Of a stretch of 64,000 nucleotides of DNA, positions 1-11,100 are shown one piece after another. The stretch comes from Myrica gale. Taxonomy: Eukaryota; Streptophyta; Magnoliopsida; Fagales; Myricaceae. Numbering within the stretch: the first letter of the stretch is position 1; every line of letters begins with the position of its first letter. Both the position numbers and the translations under genes were made by a program. The stretch covers positions 13,574,001 through 13,638,000 of the forward strand of contig OZ005601.1 of assembly GCA_963930655.1 (NCBI GenBank). The letters are read 5' to 3'. Below the pieces are notes generated by a model. That model had not been told where the DNA came from. It worked only from the letters and a program-made list of their open reading frames with translations, and made no database searches.

Positions 1-1116
1 ACGTTTTTGTATTTTAGAGATTTTAAGTTGTTGGACTTGTCTATACTAAGCCTAAATCTTGTATACTTGCAAACTTGAGTAGAATCTTTTCAAATTTTGT
101 GAGCATGTATTTGTAAATGATGGATATGATGTGTATTAAGTAAAGCATGTATAAGTTAGTCAAGTTTGGTGAAAAATATTCTAATATCATATGTGGATTT
201 GTTGTAACAAGAGCATCATTTCATGAGTATAAAGTGAATAAGTGATGATAATCGTGACAGTAACGCTCTTTGTGGAGGGAAATGCAACTACCACGATAAG
301 GTAGTGGCTGACGTCCTTTGGCAGAAGGCAGTGGAGAGCCTTTACCTGGTGACGTTTTGTTGCAAAGGATAACACAAAACTGTCCCGGTGGAAAGGAAGT
401 GGAAGGCAGAACCCTGTCACTTGAGTATGAAATAGCAGACACCAAAACTTGAAGGAAAGATACATGGTCAATGCATCCCATTTGTCAAATTATTTTTTAG
501 AAATGACTGCTGCATCTTATCTCTTCACCATTATATGATCTTGACTGTTACCTGTTATTTTTCATTTTGATTAACTATTTTTTGGAATATGTGAGTATTA
601 TATCTCCTCACTGTTAATTATTTACCTTTACTTACTGCTTATTATCATATGCCCCCTTCCCACCTTACTGATTCCTTAAGACTCACCCGCCTTCCTATCC
701 ATATTTGTATATTTTATTGTTAAGATAGAAGATGGTGTTGTTCTAGTCATACCTAGAGCATGAGCTTCCTACCCACATCTTAGTCATCCACGTATGAGTC
801 TGGGTGACAAACACCCTAAAGGTTATCGTGGAGCACCTGCCCTAACTGGTCCCCAAGGACCCTACGTCGAACGCTCCCACCATCCCTCTATTCGTTGTAG
901 AGCTTGTTTGCCTCAGACTAGCCACCTCGGGCCTCAACTTGGTGGACCTCACCCCGACCGACGACGAGGATTAGTCTTTCTTGTTATTTACTTAGCTTTT
1001 TATTTAATGGTCTGTATATATATTTCCTGAACAATAGGGTTAAAGATTAAGTAGGCATAGTGAACCACTTACTAGGTTAACAAATTTTGGACAATTAGCA
1101 ACTTGATTTTGTAAGG

Positions 1117-1480
1117 GTCCTACCCATAGGATCCTCCCCTTCTTCCCTAACCCACTGCCTTTTTTATTTAGAGCTATTAATCTACTTGCAACTTCTTGTG
1201 TATGCTCTATCTAAAATTCCTTGTCTTTATAATATCTATGTTTGCATAATTACGAGTAATAATTTCCATTCGTAAATGTATAAGCATATAATTGTTCTTA
1301 AAATATTTACAATATTTTCTTTCATACCTTGACCAAAACTCTTATCTAATATTTACAAGGGACCCTACAGTCTTGAGACTTAGAAAAATCGTGTCGTAAT
1401 CTCACCATTTATAGAAACTTTATTACTATAATGAGAGCTTGAAGACTAATACAGGCACGTGACATGACAAAAAGACAAGA
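1117..1480 (+). repeat. Degenerate direct repeat, copy 1 (partner 3329-3830)
   Basis: Several blocks recur in the same order and orientation about 2.2-2.4 kb downstream: CCTACCC with CCACT and an AATCTA block, TTCTTGTCTTTAT, CCCTACAGTCTTGAGA, and GACTAATAnAGGCAC. The blocks are separated by unequal spacers, partly because a MITE-like insert sits in the second copy. This could be an old segmental duplication or the decayed ends of a retroelement; no internal coding region was recognised between the copies. Confidence 0.5.
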
Positions 1481-1583
1481 ACTTGCATTATCATTTATGA
1501 CCTAGCCTCTAAAGAGAGAGAGCTTGAAGAAGAAAGAAGAACTCAGATCCGAATAAATCTATTGTTTACACTTGCAAAAACCA

Positions 1584-1942
1584 GGGCTATGTTTGGCTAC
1601 TGAATTTAAAAGCGTTTTTTTATTTTAAAAATATTTACCAATTCAAACATGATTTTTTCACACAAAAAAATCAATATTTAATAAAATTTTCTATCTAATC
1701 ATTGGACTCAATTTTTGTGAAAATCAACATAAAAACACATAAAAACTCCTCACAAAAATCTTATATCCAAACATAACTTTTTACTCTCACATTCTCTAAG
1801 AAAATAAATTTCAAAAACTTTCTCTTTCCAACCATCATTTATGTAGGTCCCTCACTCTTACAAACACCTAAAAATCATATCTCAAAAATTTTTCTTAATC
1901 ATTACAGAAAATGCTTTCAAAACCAAATCAAACATGGCCTAG
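1584..1942. mobile_element. MITE-like element
   Basis: An AT-rich stretch of about 360 bp bounded by imperfect inverted ends, GGGCTATGTTTGG on the left and CATGTTTGA-type sequence (reverse complement) on the right. It has no coding capacity. End sequence and size fit a non-autonomous DNA transposon. A clear target-site duplication was not identified, so the superfamily is open. Confidence 0.5.
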
Positions 1943-2225
1943 AACTTTCATATAGGACATCTCCCACCCAAGCCGTGCACCCTAGACCTATTTTTGGAAA
2001 CCATTTTATTTTTAAACCTTAATGGACCTAAACCTAGAACCTAATTGCTTTTGGACTTACAATTGAAGCTTATTGGGTCTCCCAAAGCTGACAGCCGGTC
2101 TTACCCCTTTCCCTAAGCCCAAGCCCACCTCATTTTGGTCTCTAAAAACCGACCAGCCCATAGTTTTTACCCCTTGGAATATTCTTTCATCATTAATCAT
2201 GATTAGCATGCAAGGCCATTCAACA

Positions 2226-2540
2226 CTTGGTGATGTTCGTTTTGAAAAAAAATGTAGGATTTTAGAGAAGTTGTGAATTTTTATGTTGAATAGTGTTTTA
2301 TTGGTGTTTATGTAAAGTGGAGAGAAAAATGATTTGATGTAATTGTTTAATAAAAAAGTATTGGAGTTATGTGAAAAAGTATAGAGAGAGAAAATTTATG
2401 TTGAATAAAAAATTAAAAAGTTGTTGGAGATTGTGTAAAATGTATTGGTTTTTGTGTTTGAATTCTGAATATGTTCGGTGGTAGAATTGTGAATATACTT
2501 AGAATCCTGAAAAAATGGTGAAAACGAACATACCCAAGTT
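2226..2540. mobile_element. MITE-like element
   Basis: Inverted ends read CTTGGTGATGTTCGTTTT on the left and, as the reverse complement, CTTGGGTATGTTCGTTTT on the right. The interior is AT-rich and non-coding. Ends and length fit a small non-autonomous DNA transposon. Confidence 0.5.
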
Positions 2541-2623
2541 GGTGTTCACCAAGTAGCTTCCGCCCATGCTCCCCAATCCCCATCCATTGCTTGTGTGTGT
2601 AGACCCTTTTTGCTTGTTTTACT

Positions 2624-2817
2624 GTTCGTTTGTAATGTAAAATTTTTTCACAAAATTTTACACCCTCTCACAATAAAATATTACAATATAATATCTCACT
2701 CTCCCATCAAATCATAACTTTTCACCTCAAAAATATAAAAAATTACATCTCTCTTCATTTTTTTCCTAAACCCAATACCTAAAATTTTAACAACACAAAA
2801 ATTTTATAACACAAACC
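2624..2817 (-). mobile_element. MITE, same family as the copy at 50118-50309
   Basis: The element begins GTTCGTTTGTAATGTAAAAT and ends ATTTTATAACACAAAC, an imperfect terminal inverted repeat. Its reverse complement aligns over nearly its whole length with 50118-50309, sharing the order TTGTG, GGTATTGGGTTTAG, GAAGAGAGA, TATTTT, GAGAG, TAAAATTTTG and ACAAACG. Two copies with matching ends mark a genuine repeat family. It is non-coding. Confidence 0.65.
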
Positions 2818-3450
2818 CCCCTTTACTCTAGGCTAGATAATGTAGTTAACACAAATTATATACAACTGAACAACAAGTTAAATAAGCAACTAAGAAGATA
2901 AAACAAGATTAATAAGCAACTAAGAGTCTAAGAAAATAAATAAATAAAAAGCATTAGCAAGTAAGAGTCTGAGAAGTGCAATAACTAGCAGTTTATATAA
3001 GTGAGAAGTCTTGAAGGTATACATTTTAGGCCGCGTGGAGGTGGAGCTGGAGCTGTCGACCGTGTGTTGGCAGGGGAGGGCTGGAGGGAGTTGGGCAGTG
3101 GACACCATGGGGATTGAGGTGTGGCAGCATGGAGGCAAGGAGGCAAGGCAATCGGGATTCAAAACTGAAGTCCGATTACAACTGGTAAAACGATGCCTTT
3201 TACTTAAAAAAAAAAAATTTAAAACGTCGCCATTTTTATACAAAAAAATCAAACGGTGTCGGTTCGTCGCCGAATTAGTGGGCGGTTACCGTTATTGGTA
3301 ACGACACTGTTAATCTTTGCAAATGCACAGCCCTACCCATATCCTTAACCCACTACCCTACTAATCAGATCTATTAATCTAATGCGGTTTCTTGTTTAAA
3401 ATTTCTTGTCTTTATTATATCTAACGTTTGCTTAAACTATCTATTCATAG

Positions 3451-3627
3451 GGGGCGTTTGTTTGTGGAAATTTCGGGAAATATTCCCGAAATTTTGGGAA
3501 TCTTTACTTTATTGAGATTTATTGGGGTTTGTGAAAAGTAGAGTGTATGTGTGTAAAAGTTAAAAATTTTGGAGTGTGTTTGTTTTGTTGGAAATTTCGA
3601 ACCCCAAAACTTTGGGGAAACAAACAT
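3451..3627. mobile_element. MITE-like insert within the direct repeat
   Basis: About 175 bp bounded by GGCGTTTGTTTGTGG on the left and an inverted counterpart (GGGGAAACAAACATT) on the right. It contains the short palindrome AAATTTCGGGAAATATTCCCGAAATTT. It separates two blocks that are closer together in the 1117-1480 copy of the flanking repeat, which supports an insertion. Confidence 0.45.
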
Positions 3628-4708
3628 TGAGATAATTTCCATCCTTGTATACTTTAAATTCTCTTAAGGTATTTATAATCTTTCCTCTGCTTATAAATTT
3701 TGGTTGTGTTTTGAACAATTTCTTGTTTAGATACTTACAAGGAACCCTACAGTCTTGAGATTTAGAATAGATATAAAGAGAGTTTAGAGACTAATATAGG
3801 CACAAGACATTACACCTTTACTCTCCTTTATTTTGTCTTATAATGTGCTAAACTATCTTTGGATGTTTTTCTTTGAAATTTACTTTTTATTAGGAACTCA
3901 ATTCACCTCCTTCTTGTGTCGTCACCACTCTCTAAATAGCATGTAAAAAATACCCACTTGTCTAGAAAAAAAAAAAAGTTAGAACACTATCCATTATTGT
4001 AGATTTTGCGAAATTTAATTTTTCAAAATTATATAACGTGAACAATAAAAAAAGAAAAACCATCTATTGAGTATTTTTTTCAGTTTAGATATAATAAAAA
4101 GCTCAGATAAAAAAATGCTACTTTGTGTTCTCTCCAAATTTTTTTTCTTGGCAGGGCGTGTATTTTTTTCTTTTGCTAATTGAAGAAAAGGAGAAAAAGG
4201 ATCCACCTAGGCCGAACGACAGATAGTAAATACTTAATAGTAAAAACTTGTTGGAATGCGGATTTGGTCTCCTGGGTTCCAACGACAGACGAGGCCGAGT
4301 CCACTGACAGGCAGCCGACAGTCCAAGCTGACCGGAGTCTGTCTCCAAAGTCCAAACTCTCTTCCTGTCACGTTAACAAAATCCAACTTCGACTTGTAGT
4401 CGTGTAGCCCAAGAACATGGGTGGACGCCAACTGCCGAGTCCCGGAACTGCGCACATCTAAAGGTGGCACAGAAACTCCATCCCACCACCCGAAATTTAT
4501 TTCGCGCTCACCACGCAAGCAACTTTCACCTTCCCTCCTCCCCCAAAATCAGATTCCGAACCTTTGGAGCCAAAATTACGTAATAGAATGTGCTTTTTAG
4601 TTTTTTAGTAATGCTTTTATATTAAGAAAATATTTAGGTGCCAGTGTTATGGAAATACTGTAATAATGATAACGGCAATAAGAATAAAAATAAGAATATA
4701 ATTATAAT

Positions 4709-5185
4709 TAGATATATATATATAAGCAATTTGTTGCTTGGCCTTCGTTTTAGTCGAACCGATCCTGCCACACCGCTCGAGTTCTCTGTTTGCGAGACAT
4801 CGAGTGGTTTTCTCGTGAAATTTTGTGGTTTTCATTGAGAGACTTGCATCTGCGTCTCTTTCTTAACCAATTTTGGGGTTCGTAGTTATTGATTTTATTA
4901 GGAAATTTTCTCTCTGCGGTTCGTGAAGCTGCGGAACCCTTTGGATTGTATTGGGCTTCTGCTCTTCGTGACCTGGTTAGGGTTTCACATTGAAGTTTAG
5001 GGTTTTTTATTCGAATTCCTGGGGTTATCGTAGTTCTCAGCGTTTTACCGATTGAAAATCAAAGTGTAACCACATCGAGCCTTCCGAATTCGGTTGCTGC
5101 GGTTTGAAAATTTGATTTCCGTGTTCCATATGGAATTAGGGTTTTGTTTTCGAGTGTGGATTCGGTGACTTGAATTTTCGGAAAA
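4709..5185 (+). promoter_or_regulatory. ATX3-type gene core promoter and 5' leader
   Basis: A TATA-like run (TATATATATATAAG) ends near 4725, followed by about 450 bases of leader before the first coding ATG at 5186. The leader carries three telo-box motifs TAGGGTTT (4978-4985, 4998-5005, 5137-5144). In plants these motifs are bound by telomere-repeat-binding and zinc-finger factors linked to Polycomb recruitment. A short upstream ORF of 12 codons (5130-5168) ends 17 bases before the main ATG. Leader and transcription start are inferred; only the motifs are directly seen. Confidence 0.55.
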
Positions 5186-8100
5186 ATGATAATCAAACGG
5201 ACTATGAAACTCGAAATGCCGAATCTGAAGCGCTGCAAGCTCGAAGATTCAGATTGGGAAGAAGACGAGAGCGACTATGCGTATTCGATGAATCCCAAGA
5301 AAAGGAAACCCAATGGGTATCACTCAGTCGGTAACGGTGAGGTTGAAGATTTCAGCAATGGCTCAATTAATTCGTGGTTGAGTGAAAGTGAAGGATCGTT
5401 CCTGGGCGGAGAGTTCGGGTCGAATTCGAAGCAATTGAATGGAAAAAGAGCGTTGAGACAGTGCACGAAGCGATTTCGGCCGCCTCTATTGAAATCGTCC
5501 CGTGGCCGGGTTCAGATGCTGCCTTCGAGGTTGTATGACTCCGTAGTTGATGTATGGAAGACCGGAGAGTCAAAACTCACTAATACGGACTCGAGCATAG
5601 AAGGGGACAAAATGGACGTAGAAAATGTGGCATTTGTTAAAAAGAGGGACAAGGATAAGTCTAGGTTCAAGACCACGAAGTGTTATCCAAATGATGAAAA
5701 CGAAGAGGAAGGTAAAGATGCTTGTGTAGGTTATGAGAATTTTGGCTATAGGAAGTATTTGAATTCGAGTTGTTCTACAATGAAAAACCGTGGCGTGAAT
5801 TCCTCAGCTTTGATAAGAATTGAGGGTCATAAACCCAGGTTGGGTTTTTCTGGAATCAAGCAAGTGGTGGAAGGAAATGCTCAAAAGAAGAAGGAAGTTT
5901 ACAAGCCGGAGGACTTCGCTTTGGGTGATATAGTTTGGGCAAAATGCGGTAGGAGATACCCTTCTTGGCCGGCCATAGTGATCGATCCCATATTGCAAGC
6001 ACCAGAAACGGTCCTGAGTTGTTGTGTTCCTGGTGCTATATGTGTGATGTTTTTCGGATATTCGAAGAATGGAACGCAAAGGGTAAGTTCCTCTCTTGCT
6101 AGCTGGCTGTAGTTTTTGTTTTTGTTTATTTTTACGTCATAAATGAATTGTGATAGAATGGCAAAGGGTAAGTTCCTCTCTTCCTAGCTTGCTTTAGCTT
6201 TTATTGTTTTGTTTATTTTACGTTGTAAATAAATTGTGATGGGCAGGACTATGCGTGGGTGAAGCAGGGAATGATATTTCCCTTTACGGAGTTCATGGAC
6301 AGGTGCGGAGCTTATCTAGTCTTTGTATGATGTTTTGAGAAGATTATATTGATTTATTTGAGCACTAGCTAGAATTTTGCTTTGTTCAGATATCAAGGGC
6401 AGACCCAATTGTACAAGAGCAAGCGGAGTGATTTTCAGATGGCATTGGAGGAGGCGTTGTTAGCTGAAAATGGTATTCTGGATACAAACATGGGGGCTAA
6501 TCAAAACACTGATCCAGAAGCAAATCCTAATGGAACCCAAGAAGCTGCTGCTTCAATTCTGGATCTGCAATATTACTCTCAAAATCAGGCAAGTTGCCTA
6601 AGTTTACGTTCTTAGCCCACTTAGGTGGTATTTGGTTTTTGTCCGAGTCCAATAAAAATTTATAACTGTGTTGTTTTTTGGTACTTGGTTTATGAAAATT
6701 TGAACTCTCCATGCAAGATACCCATTGCCTTTAGCATATTGCCAAGTTAATGAAAGGTTTGCAGTTGAGTGTTCAGGATGAATGCTATAAGGATACAACC
6801 TCATGTGATGGCTGTGGTTTGTTTCTGCCATGCAAAACATTAAAGAGGATGAAGGGCCCAACTTGTAAAACGCTGCTTTTGTGTAAACATTGTGCTAAGG
6901 TGTGCTATAAATGCTCCATTCTGAAAAACCATTTGCGGAAGGAACATCATAGCAGTTTTTTATTTATAAATGATATTGATGGATGGGCATATATCACAGT
7001 TACGAAAATCTGGACAATATTGTGGCATTTGCAAGAAGATTTGGCATCATTCAGATGGTGGGAAATGGGTGAGATTATCTGCAAATCTGTATTAGATCCA
7101 TCTTTTGGCCTTTAATTTCTCTTTTTGAAAAACAACTTGATGATTTGAGAGGCTGTTGGACTTAACTCTTTGGATCAGGTTTGTTGTGATATTTGCAATG
7201 TTTGGGTCCATGCTGAGTGTGACAATATTTCCAGTGCATTATTCAAGGTACTAAACAGTGCGGATTTATTATTTTGTCTTTCTTTGGGTTACCTGAGTGC
7301 ATGAAAGGTTGAAGGATCATTGACTTGTTTATGGTTTAAAGGACCTGGAGAACATTGATTACTATTGCCCAGATTGCAAAGCAAGGTCCAACCATCAATT
7401 ATCAACTTTGGAAAAATCTCAGCCAAAAGTGAAGTATGTCTTAGCTATCTGTGCCCATTCTTCCAGATTATTTCTGGCCTTTTGCATATTTTAGTTCATA
7501 AACTGACTTTGTGGGTTGTAAGTAAGTTCAAGCCTAATGTTTTGCAAAATTTGAAGCAGATCCGTAGAAAATGCTGGACAAAATGATCTGCCTGAGAATG
7601 TAACCGTGTTGTGCAATGGCATGGAAGGAACATATATTCCAAGACTTCATTTGTAAGCCTTGAACTCTTATATGAATTGTCTAAGCTAAAATGGATTTCT
7701 ATTTTGTTCCGGACCTTTTCTTTGTCCCTTGCTTCTCATCATTTTAATTGTTTTTTCTATGCACTCCAAGCCAGACACTTTTTATTTGTTTCTGTCGAGG
7801 TGTTGTAATCACTGAGTACCTTCAAGTATTTTTTTTCCCCACGCAACTTCAGTTATTTTCTTTCCAGTTGTTCATTTGACAAAATTTTCTCTCGAAATAT
7901 ACCTAATACTTTGGGACTTCTCATTAAATCACCCTGGGGTTTGTTTTTATTGCGTTCTTCAAATATTCAAATTGATGATATTAAGTTCATTGTGGAGCTA
8001 GTGATTCCATTAAGCTGTTTTGTTTCCTTGGTCTCTGCTTAGAATAATGTGTACGTGCGGTTTGTGCGAGTCAAAGAAGTACACACCCAGTGAATGGGAA

Positions 8101-11100
8101 CGACATACAGGTTGCAGAGCCAAAAAGTGGAAGTATAGTGTGAAAGTGAAGGATACAATGCTGCCACTAGAAAAATGGGTATGTCCCAGTTATTCTCCTT
8201 CCAAAAGCATAACAGTAGTTTGTCTTCTCTGTATTGTAACATGCTTAGATTACACTTGTGAGAGTAACTTTCTTGTTTAAAACAATTTGAGTTCATCCAA
8301 GTAATGGTTGTTTTTTTGTCCAAGATTTGGATGTCCCAATGTCCTAGCAGCGTCTTCTCAATTATGGATGCCAAATATTTACCTGATCCAAATTTGCGGT
8401 GTGGTGGATGAATAGATCTGTTTCCTTCTTGTTTTCTACTGCTGGATTGTTGCGTTTTATTGTTAATATCACTTGATATCATAGATTTGTTGTTGCTTTT
8501 ATGTTCTGAGTGTGTTTAACTTTTTCTTCCCCCGGTTGGAGACTTTTTTTTGGTTAAACAAACCAAATTGGAGGCATTGTCAAAAGAAAACTTATTAATC
8601 TCTGTTTTGCCCAGGGAAGAAGAAAATTTCTGATTTTGTCCATGTGGCAAAATTCTGAAACCAGATTTGACTATGTAAATGCTCATTGTTTGTTGGGCTT
8701 CGTAAGTTGTATCATTATCCTGTCAATTACGCAATATGTATTTGCTTAGGCTAGGATGCATTCTGATAGTTTTAGTTTCTGTTCTGTTTTTTTTGGCACA
8801 TGACCTGAGGTATTGGCTAAGTTATTGAGTTGATGCAATTTTATGAAAACTGTGATGCCTTCAATACTTTCATGAAAGATTTGGTGCTGTTGAAGCATTC
8901 TATATCATTCCTGTTATTATTATTTTTTGTTCTTTTTAGCTAAAACTGATGAATTTTGTGTGTGGTCACTATAATTCCCTACTAACAGTAACTATCATTC
9001 AGATTTCAGAGTATAATGCACATGGTATAGATCCTCTGACGTTGGACAAGCAGCAATTATTCACTTTTTTGCAAGGTAAAATCTGCACTCCATTGAATAC
9101 TTAGTATGTTGAAGATTGTTCTTTCCTTTCATGTGTGGTTTGTTTTGGTGCTGTCTCTGTGGCAATACAGTCTTTCGGTGGATAATTCTTAAATGCGAGG
9201 AAACTTGTGTTGCTTATTTTTATTTCTGCAGAGATGTATGAGCCTGTTCATGCAAAATGGACCACAGAAAGATGTGCCATTTGTAGATGGGTCGAAGATT
9301 GGGAAGACAACAAAATCATTATCTGCAACAGGTGTTTCCATCGTCATTAGATTTGCGTACAAACTTAGTGTATTTTTGTTGCTTAAATCAGAATTTGTTT
9401 TGTGGTAGAAGATTGTAATTTGTCTTAGGTATTTACTAATAAAAGGCACTTTCTGTTATGTTTTGTTGGAGTACAGATGCCAAATAGCTGTCCACCAAGA
9501 GTGCTATGGGGCAAAAACTGTTCAGGATTTTACTTCATGGGTTTGTAGAGGATGTGAATCACCTGATGTCAAGAAAGAGTGTTGCCTTTGTCCTGTACAA
9601 GGTATACCATCTGGATTAGTGTAGTAAGCAGTCCTTTATGAAGTGTTAGTGTATTTTTATTCTTTCACTGGTGTCCAGCAAATCTACTTGGCCTGTCCAG
9701 ATGGCTGTTATGTAAATCTTCCAGCCCCCCCATCCTTCCCCTTTTCTGGTTGTTGATTACAGTATAACGCGGATAATTCTTATTAATGCTACATCATTTC
9801 AGTATAGTCTCTTGTACTGTCGACTCCGTTGTTGTGTGTTATCTGGTTTTCTTCTCTTTAATAAGATTGGCTTACTTATCAAAAAAGATGCTACATCATC
9901 AAAACTTCTGTTCTCAAATTTGGAAGGATTTCAGTTTGCCATTTGGCTATCATGCAAATATGGTCATTAGTATGATATTAAGATGAGGTATCTTACTACA
10001 TCTGTAAACTACTGCTTTAGGGGGTGCTCTGAAGCCAACAGATGTTGAGACGTTGTGGGTGCATGTCACATGTGCTTGGTTCCGACCTGAAGTTGGTTTC
10101 TCAAATCATGAGAAAATGGAACCAGCTGTTGGAATCCTTAGAATTCCATCCAATTCATTTTTGAAGGTAAACTGGTGTTGCTAAGGATTTTGTAGACAGT
10201 TGCTTGACTCGAGTGCTTCAATTTCAAAATCTCTTATGGGCTTGTTTCTGGTAAATCGGCATAGTTTTGTACCTTAAGAGCTGGTGGCAGGCTTTGGAAT
10301 GTCTGGTGGTTATTTATTGCGCTTCATTTTGTATGTCACAGCGATGTATAATCTGCAAGCAGAGTCATGGTTCCTGCACGCAGTGCTGCAAGTGTGCTAC
10401 ATATTTTCATGCAATGTGCGCATCAAGAGCAGGATATAGCATGGAAGTATGTTTTCATAGCTCTTTACTTGTGGACAGGCCTTGGATTTGAAACTACTAT
10501 TTTTCATACTATTCTTGGGACGAACTGTCTGATTCTTTTTTTTTGAGCTTACTTGTTCTGCTTTTTTGTTCCTAGTATTTTTATTTGAATTTTGAGGTTG
10601 ATTATTATAGTAACATTCTATGTTGAACTCTCAGTTGCACTGCTTGGAAAAGAGTGGAACACAAATAACCAAAAAGTTGATGTATTGTGCAGTTCACAGG
10701 TTTGACTTATGCCCATTTTTTTCTCTTTTTCCTATTGCATTTAGTTCTCTAAGTCGAGTAAATTTTTTGTTGCTTTATGTCATCAGTCACTATATAAAAT
10801 GGTCCAAACCTTTTTAATGCCTTGGGTTTGTGCAGGGTCCCAAACCCTGATGCTGTCCTGGCTGTTCATACTCCTTCAGGAGTTTTTTCTGCCAGAAGCC
10901 TGCTGGAGAATCGAAAGGGGTGCTTCAGGGGTTCAAGACTAGTTTCTCTGAAAAAAACTGAACTTCCCGAATCGTCGAACTTAGAAAGTAATGATTTTGA
11001 GCCACTCTCTGCTGCTAGATGCTGTGTTTTCAAAAGATCAAACAGTAAGGTAATTTATTTAGGTCGCCTAATTGTGTCTATGATTTATTGTTTCATCAGA

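Larger units (their letters stand above)
1..4700. other. Intergenic, no gene recognised
   Basis: No open frame here looks like a gene: the longest are under 115 codons, lack family motifs and overlap AT-rich or repeat sequence. The stretch holds several MITE-like elements and a degenerate direct repeat, listed separately. A GC-richer patch near 780-970 has an open frame of 78 codons on the plus strand that I do not recognise. The last ~500 bases are probably the upstream promoter of the methyltransferase gene. Confidence 0.6.

Noticed and set aside
4234-4518. 94-codon minus-strand open frame upstream of ATX3
   Set aside because: No motif; it overlaps the likely promoter, and a plus-strand frame of similar length overlaps it.
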